DNA of 14,079 nucleotides, taken from positions 1-14,079 of the forward strand of contig CAZJRI010000140.1 in NCBI GenBank assembly GCA_964548025.1, given 5' to 3'. Shown here in pieces: positions 7,267-14,079 of this stretch. A program made the translations under genes and the position numbers. The stretch's first letter is position 1. Every line of letters begins with the position of its first letter. Below the pieces are notes generated by a model, which was not told where the DNA came from, did not search any database, and saw nothing but the letters and a program-made list of their open reading frames with translations. Source of the stretch: JAHRVQ01 sp964548025. Lineage in GTDB: Bacteria > Pseudomonadota > Gammaproteobacteria > Pseudomonadales > Azotimanducaceae.

Positions 7267-7920
7267 ATGGTCGAACTATATGATGCCATGAGCACACTGA
7301 GAGCTGTGCGTCGCCTGAAACCTGATCCTGTTCCAGCGGAGGTCCTGCATCGGGTGCTTCAGGCTGCCGCCTGGGCACCAACAGGTGGTAATGTTCAACC
7401 GTTCAGAATCGTTGTTGTTAAAGACGGTGCACATATGGCGCAGATTAAGGGTTGGTATGCAGAGGAGTGGCAGAAATATACTGAACCTAATCGCAAAGCA
7501 CTGGATTCCATGCCGGAAGCGGCTAGAATCCCGGCTGAAAAAACTTTGAAAGCCGGTGACTATCTCGCCAGTCATTTTGACGAGGTACCCGCTCTGTTCG
7601 TATTTTGTTTTAATCCCAATCACATGGCGATCACAGATTCAGATCTGGATCGTCCGTCAGTAGTTGGTGGCGGTTCTGTCTATACAGCAGTGCAAAACCT
7701 GATGCTGGCCTGTCGCGCTGAAGGCCTTGGCTGTGTGCTAACAACTTTACTCTGTTATAAGGAAGCAGAGATCAAGTCATTGTTGTCCATTCCCGAAGAT
7801 TGGGGCACCTGTGCGCATGTGCCAATTGGTTATCCGGTGTTGAAAGGGCATGGTCAGATTTCCCGTCGCCCGGTTGAAAAGATGACTTTCCTTGATCAAT
7901 GGGGTGACGCATTTAGTTAG
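7267..7920 (+). CDS. Nitroreductase family FMN-dependent oxidoreductase
   Basis: This 217-residue soluble flavoprotein is of the nitroreductase fold, normally a homodimer using FMN and NAD(P)H to reduce nitro groups, quinones or activated double bonds. Family marks are the N-terminal FMN-phosphate contact LRAVRRLKPDPV (11-22), the signature APTGGNVQPFRIVVV (37-51), the helix GGSVYTAVQNLMLACRAEGLG (134-154) followed by CVLTT, and the C-terminal PIGYPVLKG block (about 186-194). The start at ATG 7267 has a strong AGAGGAAG (7253-7260) 6 bases upstream. It lies 54 bases after the lyase gene on the same strand and is probably co-transcribed with it, suggesting that both act on the same compound or pathway; that link is inference. 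It faces the MlrC-family gene, with a hairpin between the two stop codons. Confidence 0.93.
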   Translation: MVELYDAMSTLRAVRRLKPDPVPAEVLHRVLQAAAWAPTGGNVQPFRIVVVKDGAHMAQIKGWYAEEWQKYTEPNRKALDSMPEAARIPAEKTLKAGDYLASHFDEVPALFVFCFNPNHMAITDSDLDRPSVVGGGSVYTAVQNLMLACRAEGLGCVLTTLLCYKEAEIKSLLSIPEDWGTCAHVPIGYPVLKGHGQISRRPVEKMTFLDQWGDAFS

Positions 7921-7962
7921 TTTTATCACAATTTGAGGCAAGTTGAATCCATCGGACTTATA

Positions 7963-7980
7963 CCTGTCTGCAAAGACGGG
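7963..7980. terminator. Hairpin between convergent nitroreductase and MlrC-family genes
   Basis: CCTGTCT-GCAA-AGACGGG forms a 7-bp stem (one G-T pair) closed by a GCAA tetraloop. It sits directly between the two stop codons of the convergent genes, touching the MlrC-family stop at 7981. Position suits a shared bidirectional terminator, but there is no T tract on either side, so strength is doubtful. Confidence 0.45.
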
Positions 7981-9522
7981 CTAATCAGGGAAACCCTCCC
8001 TGAAACTGTCTGAATTGATATTATCGAGAGGATAGATCGGCCGCCTGACGTTCTTGAATTCCAGTTGATCATAATCCGAAGTACAAACACCACAACCCGC
8101 ACATTCAATTATTTTCTTGGCGATGGGCATGTAGGTTGCCCGATAGTGAATCCGGCTCTTCAGCATAAGAAATCGTTTTTTCGTTGGATCAATGCCGAGA
8201 CTGGTGAAACAACCCAGATCATAGGGTTCGATATGCCGGGAGACCACAATAATCTGAACCTTGCCGGTATCGAGTACTACGGTTGTACCCATATTCATGT
8301 TTGAACCTGTGCTCATAGGACCAGTGACAGTGAATTTTCCATCAGATATGAGGCGCACACGACCTGTTACCGTCAATGGCTCACTTTGCGTCTGAAGGGC
8401 ATCCATATGAAATCGTGCACCAATAGACACGGTTACCTCAGTTCCAACACCGGCTGCAACCATTTGCTTTACAGCATCCGGATCGAAGATGCCGAATGCA
8501 GCCACATCGGTAAGCTCCTGTGCGAGTATTTCCCTTAATACCTCTGTTGTATCCATGGTGCCACCAGATGCGGTGTTATCGTAGTGATCAAGCAGTATGA
8601 CCGGCCCTTCTCCAGATTCTTCAGCAGCATCACAGGCTTCCCCAACGGATTCAAATAGGGGTTTCTTGACATAGACAAAAGACTGTCGGCTCTTCCACGC
8701 TGTTTCAAGAAGTTCATCTCTGAGATCTTCTGCTTTTGCCTGATCGTTGTCTGTCACAACCACTACACTGAGACCCGCATTGTGAATATCTGCGTGGGGG
8801 AAACCGGTAAATAATGAAACTGCCAAAGCCTCGGATTTTTCCATTTCAGCAACCCGGGACTGCAACATCTTGTTGGGGAAATCGTCGGTACCCTGACGCA
8901 TCACGTGGGGTAGCATTGGGCAATTCCCCCACACCATGGTGGGTGACTGACTCCCCTTCATCGAGGCGATCAGAACTCGCGCCGCACGTTCGCCGGTCTG
9001 AGCGGTATCTATGTGTGGATAGGTCTGATAGCCACATATGACTGTGGAATTCTCAACCATTTCAGGATAGATATTTGCGTGCATGTCGAGACCAACGCCG
9101 ATTGGCATCTGCGGATGGGATTCACGTAGTCTGCTGAGCAGTGCACCTTCACCGTCCTCCCTGCTCTTGGTTACCATGGCGCCATGCAAAGCAAGGAGCA
9201 ATCCATCACATCCTTCTGCTGCGTTGCAAATGCGCTCTACCATATAGTCATATGCCTGATCGGAAACAGGCCCGGATGGGGGTGCACCGGCTGCAATCGG
9301 CGTAATAATTTCTGCTCCGGCTTCCTCTGCGACCGAGATCATCCCGGCCATGGTGACACCTCGCCCTTTTATGGCATTAAAAGCATCTCTGCCTTCCAGC
9401 GGATTTTCGCCGCTACCGAATCGTTCCAGTTCGGTTGGTACCGGTGAAAAAGTATTCGTTTCGTGGCTCATCATGGCAATTAATAGTTTCACGTCTATAT
9501 CCTGATTGACTGATCCCTGCAT
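7981..9522 (-). CDS. MlrC-family metalloprotein (microcystin degradation protein MlrC-like, M81 type)
   Basis: This 513-residue protein has the two-part MlrC layout: an N-terminal metal-binding M81-type domain (about 11-300) and a C-terminal MlrC domain (about 310-490). Key marks are LLIAMMSHETNTFSPVPT near the N-terminus (H20-E-T-N), a small-residue core ending ALHGAM (111-116), the metal-ligand-like block GLDMHAN (144-150, D146 and H148) and YPHIDTAQTGERA (168-180, H170 and D172). A later VILLDHYDNTASGGTMDTT segment starts the C-terminal domain. MlrC itself opens linear peptides made from microcystin, but most genomic relatives have unknown substrates, so toxin degradation should not be assumed. 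The ATG at 9522 has only AAGG almost touching it. An in-frame GTG at 9492, with AGGA 7 bases upstream, begins at VKLLIAMMSHETN and looks more like the family N-terminus. It is monocistronic and convergent with the nitroreductase gene. Confidence 0.92.
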   Translation of the reverse strand: MQGSVNQDIDVKLLIAMMSHETNTFSPVPTELERFGSGENPLEGRDAFNAIKGRGVTMAGMISVAEEAGAEIITPIAAGAPPSGPVSDQAYDYMVERICNAAEGCDGLLLALHGAMVTKSREDGEGALLSRLRESHPQMPIGVGLDMHANIYPEMVENSTVICGYQTYPHIDTAQTGERAARVLIASMKGSQSPTMVWGNCPMLPHVMRQGTDDFPNKMLQSRVAEMEKSEALAVSLFTGFPHADIHNAGLSVVVVTDNDQAKAEDLRDELLETAWKSRQSFVYVKKPLFESVGEACDAAEESGEGPVILLDHYDNTASGGTMDTTEVLREILAQELTDVAAFGIFDPDAVKQMVAAGVGTEVTVSIGARFHMDALQTQSEPLTVTGRVRLISDGKFTVTGPMSTGSNMNMGTTVVLDTGKVQIIVVSRHIEPYDLGCFTSLGIDPTKKRFLMLKSRIHYRATYMPIAKKIIECAGCGVCTSDYDQLEFKNVRRPIYPLDNINSDSFREGFPD

Positions 9523-9765
9523 ACCTTACTCAACCATTAACACTCGGACAAATCAGCAGAATCTGATTCTTAAACGGACTTGTGATCACCGGCTTTCTTG
9601 TGTTCGGACGATGAAGTAGTAGATCGAAGAATCCGATGAGCTGTAATTCAGGTCTGCAACTACCATTGAACAAGGGAATCATTTCATTTGAGCGTACATG
9701 TTTGCGTCGCAAAGGCAGAGCGTATCTGGAATAATCTGGATTCGAAAATTCAAGATATTGGCTGT

Positions 9766-10533
9766 ATGAATATCCTTTCTCCGTTCTATAGATTGTACGA
9801 GCGAGTGCTTTGGCGTCAGATACGTAATGGTCCGCAACCACATCACATTGGGCTGATAGTTGATGGAAATCGACGGTTTGCCAAAATCCAGGGCCTGGTC
9901 AACAGTAACGAAGGTCACTCAGCCGGGTCTGAAAAACTGGAGTATTTCCTGAGTTGGTGCAGAGAACTGAACATCAAAATTGTGACCCTCTATGCATTCT
10001 CGACTGAAAACTTCAATCGGAGTGACGAAGAAGTGGATTACCTGATGGATCTGATTCTCACAAAGTTGAAAGATTTTCAGCATGATCCAATGATCAAATC
10101 AGAACAGGTAAAGATAAAGGTCATTGGTCGCCGTGAGGATCTGTCGGAGGAGATGATCAGGGAAATCGAAAATATCGAATCCATGACCTGCGACCATGGT
10201 AACTTCCAGATTAACATCGCAATCAGCTATGGCGGGCGAGCCGAGATTGTTGATGCGGTCAAGAAGATCGCCCTGGAGGTAAAAACAGGTGAGCTTGAAC
10301 TTTCGGACATAAATGAGCAGATTTTTTCACGATATCTCTATACCGAGGGTATTCCCGATCCTGATCTGATCATTCGAACATCAGGTGAGGAGCGGCTCAG
10401 CGGGTTTTTGTCATGGCAGAGCGCCTATTCTGAGTTGTACTTCACCGAGGTTTACTGGCCAGCCTTCAGAATGATCGATTTTTGGCGTGCGATACGCGTA
10501 TTTCAGCAAAGAGAGAGAAGATTCGGTAAATAA
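9766..10533 (+). CDS. cis-prenyltransferase (isoprenyl transferase, UppS-like; DGNRR type)
   Basis: This 255-residue enzyme joins isopentenyl diphosphate units to an allylic diphosphate in cis, giving short or long polyprenyl diphosphates such as carrier lipids. Motifs in order are HHIGLIVDGNRRFAK (26-40, catalytic D33), EGHSAGSEKLE (49-59), TLYAFSTENFNRS (74-86), YGGRAEIVDA (155-164) and the C-terminal RTSGEERLSGFLSWQSAYSELYF (204-226) ending in a basic QQRERRFGK. Housekeeping bacterial UppS usually has DGNGRWA; here DGNRRFA resembles archaeal and eukaryotic cis-prenyltransferases. LSGF replaces the common LSNF. ATG 9766 is preferred because the N-terminus (FYRLYERVLWRQIRNGPQPHHIG) matches that subclass. 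A TTG at 9688, with AAGGGA upstream, would add 26 unconserved-looking residues. It is not next to the usual rseP-cdsA-dxr genes, so it may be a second, specialised enzyme. Product length is unknown. Confidence 0.9.
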   Translation: MNILSPFYRLYERVLWRQIRNGPQPHHIGLIVDGNRRFAKIQGLVNSNEGHSAGSEKLEYFLSWCRELNIKIVTLYAFSTENFNRSDEEVDYLMDLILTKLKDFQHDPMIKSEQVKIKVIGRREDLSEEMIREIENIESMTCDHGNFQINIAISYGGRAEIVDAVKKIALEVKTGELELSDINEQIFSRYLYTEGIPDPDLIIRTSGEERLSGFLSWQSAYSELYFTEVYWPAFRMIDFWRAIRVFQQRERRFGK

Positions 10534-10584
10534 TCGATGGATTTTATATATTCCCATACATTTCAAATCAGTTATTTGGTATAA

Positions 10585-10644
10585 ATGAACTACGGCGCGG
10601 ATGGAAAAATCCGTAAAAAACCCGATCCAATGGTATACCAATGA
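10585..10644 (+). other. Possible 19-residue leader peptide overlapping the diguanylate cyclase start
   Basis: An ATG at 10585 opens a frame MNYGADGKIRKKPDPMVYQ that stops at TGA 10642-10644, overlapping the ATG of the next gene in an ATGA arrangement typical of translational coupling. The cyclase start itself has no visible Shine-Dalgarno sequence, which makes coupling attractive. The small frame also lacks a clear one, so it could be chance. Confidence 0.25.
10631..10640. promoter_or_regulatory. Perfect 10-bp palindrome abutting the diguanylate cyclase start codon
   Basis: TGGTATACCA is fully self-complementary and ends on the base before the ATG at 10641. TGGTATA also occurs at 10577-10583. 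It might be an operator or affect ribosome access; by itself a 10-bp palindrome is weak evidence. Confidence 0.25.
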
Positions 10645-11531
10645 CTGATAGCACAGAGTTTGAAGTCGTTGCCAAGGCAGGCGATGTAGTAAATCCAGCT
10701 AATTTTAAGAAACCTTGTCTCATCATGATAAAGGGAAACTTTATCGGGCAGGTTTATGAACTGGAAGATGAAATAACCCTGATTGGTCGAAGTGATGAGG
10801 TCGACCTGGTCGTATCTGATATCAGCATCAGTAGAAGACATGCGATGCTGATCAACAGGGTTGATGGATTTCAGATATCTGATCTAGGCAGCACAAACGG
10901 AACATTTGTTAACCGTGAATTAATCGGTAAACACCGCAAACTGGCTGAGGGAGACAAGATCGTCCTGGGAGATATTACCTTCAAGTTCAGCTACCAGGAT
11001 GAAGACGATACCCAATATCATCTGGTCCTGCGAAACATGGCTGTGAAAGATGGTCTGACTCATATCTACAATATCCGCTACTTCAATGACGTAATGGCAA
11101 AGGAATTTGACTATAACCGTCGTACCAATGTTGGCCTCAGTCTGGTCATGTTTGACATAGATCACTTCAAAGCAATCAACGACAACCATGGTCATACCGC
11201 GGGCGACTATGTTTTACGAACGCTGGCACAGCTGGTTGAGAATCAGGCAAGGGGCTATGACGTATTTGCAAGATATGGTGGCGAAGAATTTGTTTTTCTG
11301 CTGAGGGGTGCCAATCTTGATGCGGCAATTATTTTGGGCGAGCGTGTCCGTTCAATCATTGAGTCCTATACGTTCGAATTCGAGGGTGAGGAATTAAATG
11401 TAACCGTGAGTCTCGGAGCGGGATACTGGGATGGCGGCAAGGAGATATCTTCACCCAGGCAGATCATTGAAATGGTCGACAAGCGTCTCTATGAAGCGAA
11501 AGATTCTGGTCGAAACAGGCTCTGCTTTTAA
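10641..11531 (+). CDS. FHA domain-GGDEF diguanylate cyclase
   Basis: This 296-residue cytosolic enzyme makes cyclic di-GMP from two GTP. The N-terminal FHA domain (about 25-118) has the phosphothreonine-binding residues in place: G49-R50, S64-x-x-H67 and the STNGTFVN loop (84-91, N86). After a short linker the GGDEF domain (about 130-296) shows DGLTHIYNIRYF (137-148), the metal-binding MFDIDHFKAIND (170-181, D172) and the active-site ARYGGEEF (210-217). The product-inhibition I-site RxxD is intact as RGYD (204-207), five residues before GGEEF. It is therefore predicted to be active and feedback-inhibited. The FHA domain implies control by a Ser/Thr-phosphorylated partner; no kinase or phosphatase is in the window. 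There is no membrane segment. The gene follows the prenyltransferase by 107 bases and precedes the small zinc-ribbon gene by 63. FHA-GGDEF proteins are known elsewhere, for example Bdellovibrio DgcB. Confidence 0.95.
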   Translation: MTDSTEFEVVAKAGDVVNPANFKKPCLIMIKGNFIGQVYELEDEITLIGRSDEVDLVVSDISISRRHAMLINRVDGFQISDLGSTNGTFVNRELIGKHRKLAEGDKIVLGDITFKFSYQDEDDTQYHLVLRNMAVKDGLTHIYNIRYFNDVMAKEFDYNRRTNVGLSLVMFDIDHFKAINDNHGHTAGDYVLRTLAQLVENQARGYDVFARYGGEEFVFLLRGANLDAAIILGERVRSIIESYTFEFEGEELNVTVSLGAGYWDGGKEISSPRQIIEMVDKRLYEAKDSGRNRLCF

Positions 11532-11594
11532 TCACCTGACACGATGTAATCTCCAAATCATTTTGAATTGTTGCCGCGGTAACGGAATCCACTG

Positions 11595-11945
11595 TTGAGC
11601 CGAAATCAAGAAAGAGAATGTCTTGCCTGTGGCATGTTTGTCTCTCCACACAGTCAGGTCTGCCCGAAATGCGACTCGGTGTTATCAGAACAGACTGACG
11701 GAAGCGTGGTGACATGCGACATTGCCCATCAGGGAGAGCGGGTTCATGAAGCCATGATCAAGCTGGAGAAACTCATCGACAGGGAGAAGTCTAATGTTAC
11801 CGGGAGTCTCAGGATCATTGTCGGCTCTGGTGTGATTAGGGAAGAAGCCTGTGCCCGGCTTGAGAATTACGTTCGCGGGAACAGAATCAAAAGCTTCGAC
11901 CAACATGGCAAAAACAGGGGCGTATTGCTGGTTCGTCTTCGTTAA
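11595..11945 (+). CDS. Small zinc-ribbon protein with a degenerate Smr-like C-terminal domain
   Basis: This 116-residue soluble protein begins with a zinc ribbon: C9-x-x-C12 and C23-P-K-C26. The C-terminal half (about 40-116) matches the layout of Smr (MutS2-type) domains: an EAMIKLEKLIDRE helix, a LRIIVGSGVIREEACARLENYV strand-turn-helix, then a GVLLVRL final strand. The Smr motifs are altered: the LDLHG position reads IAHQG and the HGKG position reads VGSG. If the fold call is right, nuclease or nucleic-acid activity may be changed or lost. The start is a TTG at 11595. An in-frame TAA at 11580-11582 blocks extension and both first cysteines lie before the first internal ATG (11634), so TTG (or CTG 11592) is effectively required. 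It follows the cyclase by 63 bases. Its stop codon shares two bases with the stop of the convergent hydrolase gene. The Smr assignment is by eye and moderately sure. Confidence 0.75.
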   Translation: MSRNQERECLACGMFVSPHSQVCPKCDSVLSEQTDGSVVTCDIAHQGERVHEAMIKLEKLIDREKSNVTGSLRIIVGSGVIREEACARLENYVRGNRIKSFDQHGKNRGVLLVRLR

Positions 11946-13939
11946 TTATTCCCGGAAACCGCGAAATCGTATCGCACCATGCTATTGTCCAGCACCCATT
12001 CACGGTCTTCATTCCTCAACCACCTGTCTGCCACGAGTTCGTCTATTGCCGACTCTACCTGCTTCTGATAGTCATCACGACTGTGATATCGGCTGCCAAT
12101 TGCCTCTCGTGGATCTGATGATGTAGGGGATAGCGGTAACAGATCACTTAACCCGGCAAAAGTGGCTGCCTGATCCCCTGCACCCGTGTCCTTATGTCTC
12201 GGATTCCAGCCGGTATGTGTGGCTATCGGTTGCCTTATGTCCGGCAGTCTAATCCCTGCCACTTCGTTAAAGGCCGCATCGATATCAGAGACCAAACAAG
12301 GGTATGTCTCGAACTCTTGAGCCGGATAACTGCCCACGCCAATTTGCTCATCCGGACCAAGCGCCAGTCTTCTCACCCGTGAGAGTTTGTCGGGATCCAA
12401 CGGGGTCAGATGATTCAGTGTCTGGAAATTGTGCAGAACTTGCTGCCTTGAACAGGCCGTTCCGTCATTGAGTCTCGGATAGCATGACCTGTTCGGTTCC
12501 CTGGTGTCATTCACCCAGTCATTCAGTTGGCATAACAGTGCTCTCATCAATGGGCGGAAATCGACGATATTCATGCCGTGTGCGGTCTGACCGCCGGTAG
12601 GCAACTCGGTTATCTGGTTGCCATTTAACAGAAGGCCGCCTATATGGTGAGTACCGCTAATGAGAAAGCAACGGGTATTGGCCGGTAGGTCCAGGTCTCT
12701 ACTGCCATCAGGTGCAATATGCAGCAGTGATGCATCACCGCGCCAGTATTCCCAGGAAGTATTCACATGGAATACCCTGGGAGGCAATTGGGTATTTATC
12801 AGGCTTTNNNNNNNNNNNNNNNNNNNNNNNNNNNNNNNNNNNNNNNNNNNNNNNNCCCGATCTGAAAATGGATCCTTCAAGCTGGTCGCAGCGAAAGGAT
12901 ATCGTTGCCCAAACGATGGTGCTCCCGCTGACGTGGGTTGGGCAAATCGATGATTGAAATCGCCTCGCTGTGATCCGGCAATATGTATGAAGAATCCATC
13001 ATAGATTTTCTCGAATTTATTATCCGAGTTGAGACCTTCATAAAGAAATTGATTTAAGAGGCGTCCGGTTTGTGAAACACCGAATGCAATTGCGCGACTG
13101 TGGGGACGACCAAGCAGATTGTCTTCGGATTTCAGCCAACTGGCTATTTCTCGGACTGCCAGTAGACCCGCGCCGACCACTCGCGCCCCGGAACTCTCAT
13201 AAACAAGTTCATAAATCTTTCCTCGTTTGAATCCCTCGTCTGTCGTGATATGGATATCGCTGGATTCTTCAATATGAGCACCTTTTTCTTCTTTGATATG
13301 GGCAAATCGCCAGTTCTGCCGGGGGATTTCCACGGCATTATCGTCTTCCCAGTCCTTCACATAGAGATGGTGATCACCCTGCAGGGAGACCCTGTTTGAA
13401 GGCTTTGTTTGGCCTAGCTGGATGATACGCAACGATGCCTGGTCTCTGTCTGGCCTGAACTGACAGATAACCTGACCCGTGATTTCTTGTCCTTTTATCA
13501 GTGCTCTGGGTGCCCTGAACTTCATCAGGTCCGGTTCATCAATATCCCATTGCCAGCCAATTGCTACCTGAGTGAATCCCTGTTGGAGAAGAAAGCCATC
13601 ACCGGGTTTCAGTCTGTCTTCTTCTGTGATGCCGGGTTGACGGTTAAAACTGGTGGTGAGTAACTGCCGACCCCGATTAGGGATATCAACCAATAGCGTA
13701 TCATTTCCCCTGGATTGATCTTTCGGGGTCAGAATTCGAAAGTCTGAAGAAAACCTGACCAGACCCTGGGGATCAACTTCTGCCAGATGCAAGTCCACAA
13801 TTGACTGATTGATACGCTCCGCTGGATCTACTGCAAATGTAATCTGACCCGAGATCTCCTCGTATGAACCGACATCGCCGAATGACTGATTGTCAGTGTA
13901 ATCCTGTCTGTTGGTTATCGTACAATTGATGACGGCCAT
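11942..13939 (-). CDS. Alpha/beta hydrolase domain-containing protein (large, about 665 residues; contains assembly gap)
   Basis: The long frame encodes about 665 residues of the type annotated as an alpha/beta-hydrolase-domain protein of unknown substrate. An N-terminal beta-rich region (about 1-240) is followed by the hydrolase core. The strand-elbow segment RAIAFGVSQTGRLLNQFLYEG (282-302) supplies the nucleophile S289 in a G-x-S-x-T-G turn. FHVNTSWEYWRGDASLLHIAPDG lies just after the gap and TRCFLISGTHHIGG follows. Acid and histidine partners probably lie in these later blocks but cannot be fixed by eye. There is no clear signal peptide, although relatives are often exported. The 48-N gap removes about 16-17 residues near 362-378. 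The frame is the same on both sides, so the gene is probably intact. No Shine-Dalgarno sequence is evident before ATG 13939. It is convergent with the zinc-ribbon gene with overlapping stops. Confidence 0.87.
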   Translation of the reverse strand: MAVINCTITNRQDYTDNQSFGDVGSYEEISGQITFAVDPAERINQSIVDLHLAEVDPQGLVRFSSDFRILTPKDQSRGNDTLLVDIPNRGRQLLTTSFNRQPGITEEDRLKPGDGFLLQQGFTQVAIGWQWDIDEPDLMKFRAPRALIKGQEITGQVICQFRPDRDQASLRIIQLGQTKPSNRVSLQGDHHLYVKDWEDDNAVEIPRQNWRFAHIKEEKGAHIEESSDIHITTDEGFKRGKIYELVYESSGARVVGAGLLAVREIASWLKSEDNLLGRPHSRAIAFGVSQTGRLLNQFLYEGLNSDNKFEKIYDGFFIHIAGSQRGDFNHRFAQPTSAGAPSFGQRYPFAATSLKDPFSDRXXXXXXXXXXXXXXXXXSLINTQLPPRVFHVNTSWEYWRGDASLLHIAPDGSRDLDLPANTRCFLISGTHHIGGLLLNGNQITELPTGGQTAHGMNIVDFRPLMRALLCQLNDWVNDTREPNRSCYPRLNDGTACSRQQVLHNFQTLNHLTPLDPDKLSRVRRLALGPDEQIGVGSYPAQEFETYPCLVSDIDAAFNEVAGIRLPDIRQPIATHTGWNPRHKDTGAGDQAATFAGLSDLLPLSPTSSDPREAIGSRYHSRDDYQKQVESAIDELVADRWLRNEDREWVLDNSMVRYDFAVSGNN
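12808..12855. other. Assembly gap (48 Ns)
   Basis: A run of exactly 48 unknown bases lies inside the alpha/beta-hydrolase gene. The length is a multiple of three and the coding frame continues on both sides, so the estimated gap size is plausible. Any frameshift or stop inside the gap would be invisible. Confidence 0.99.
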
Positions 13940-14079
13940 AAGAAGCTATGTTGGTTATTCCTGCTGAAATTGCAGCCCAAAACATAGCCATACTCAATGA
14001 TGTTTGCAAATTTGACGTAGAGTTCAACCAAAAGGCCGTGGTAATGTTCGCTTTTCAGAGCCGTCAGCAGTTCTTATTA

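Noticed and set aside
9688..9765. TTG 9688 as the prenyltransferase start
   Set aside because: It adds 26 residues with no family counterpart. It was kept only as an alternative because AAGGGA lies before it.
10598..10620. CGGAT/ATCCG hairpin as a terminator for the prenyltransferase gene
   Set aside because: The stem is only 5 bp and is followed by A residues, not T, on the plus strand.
10534..10640. A c-di-GMP riboswitch ahead of the diguanylate cyclase
   Set aside because: The 107-base leader is too AT-rich and lacks the conserved GEMM elements; only a 5-bp stem is seen.
12660..12957. Plus-strand frames across the N gap
   Set aside because: They are opposite-strand shadows of the alpha/beta-hydrolase gene, lengthened artificially by the Ns.
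13948..14079. Open plus-strand frame from ATG 13948 running off the window end (MLVIPAEIAAQNIAILN...)
   Set aside because: Only 44 codons are visible, with no Shine-Dalgarno sequence and no recognisable domain. The start would be 9 bases from the divergent hydrolase start, leaving no room for promoters.

Overview
The window is about 14 kb of chromosome-like DNA from a proteobacterium, most likely a gammaproteobacterium. The main evidence is a full-length isocitrate dehydrogenase kinase/phosphatase (AceK), a family concentrated in gamma- and betaproteobacteria. Base composition is moderate (about half G+C by eye). A run of 48 Ns inside a gene shows that this is a scaffolded draft assembly, possibly a metagenome or single-cell bin. 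I see no tRNA, rRNA, CRISPR array, transposase, integrase or phage gene.

Layout. Positions 1-1670 (minus strand) hold two adjacent MacB/FtsX-type ABC transporter permease genes, the second cut off by the window edge. After a divergent intergenic region, aceK (1781-3511, plus) is followed closely by a crotonase/enoyl-CoA hydratase-family gene (3582-4433). Next is an uncharacterised protein (4571-5524) with a pattern like an iron/2-oxoglutarate oxygenase, then a short 15-bp tandem repeat. A carboxymuconolactone decarboxylase-like gene (5638-6291, minus) is divergent from a two-gene plus-strand unit: an isocitrate lyase/PEP mutase-superfamily lyase (6388-7212) and a nitroreductase (7267-7920). 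That unit converges on a long MlrC-family metalloprotein (7981-9522, minus), with a hairpin between the two stop codons.

From about 9766 three plus-strand genes follow: a cis-prenyltransferase with the archaeal/eukaryotic-like DGNRR signature, an FHA-GGDEF diguanylate cyclase with intact catalytic and inhibitory sites, and a small zinc-ribbon protein whose C-terminal half looks like a degenerate Smr domain. The last one meets a large alpha/beta-hydrolase-domain protein (11942-13939, minus) end to end, with the two stop codons sharing bases.

How the genes fit together. The middle of the window reads as small-molecule catabolism (crotonase, putative oxygenase, CMD-like protein, C-C lyase, flavin reductase, MlrC-type hydrolase, alpha/beta hydrolase) next to a central-carbon switch. 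AceK controls flux into the glyoxylate shunt by phosphorylating isocitrate dehydrogenase, but the usual aceA/aceB neighbours are absent here. The 9766-11945 group mixes prenyl-lipid synthesis, c-di-GMP signalling and a possible nucleic-acid-binding protein; a shared function is not shown. I found no convincing wholly new system. The items most worth a second look are the putative oxygenase at 4571, the zinc-ribbon/Smr-like protein at 11595, the CMD-like protein that has lost its usual catalytic residues, and the possible leader peptide overlapping the start of the diguanylate cyclase.
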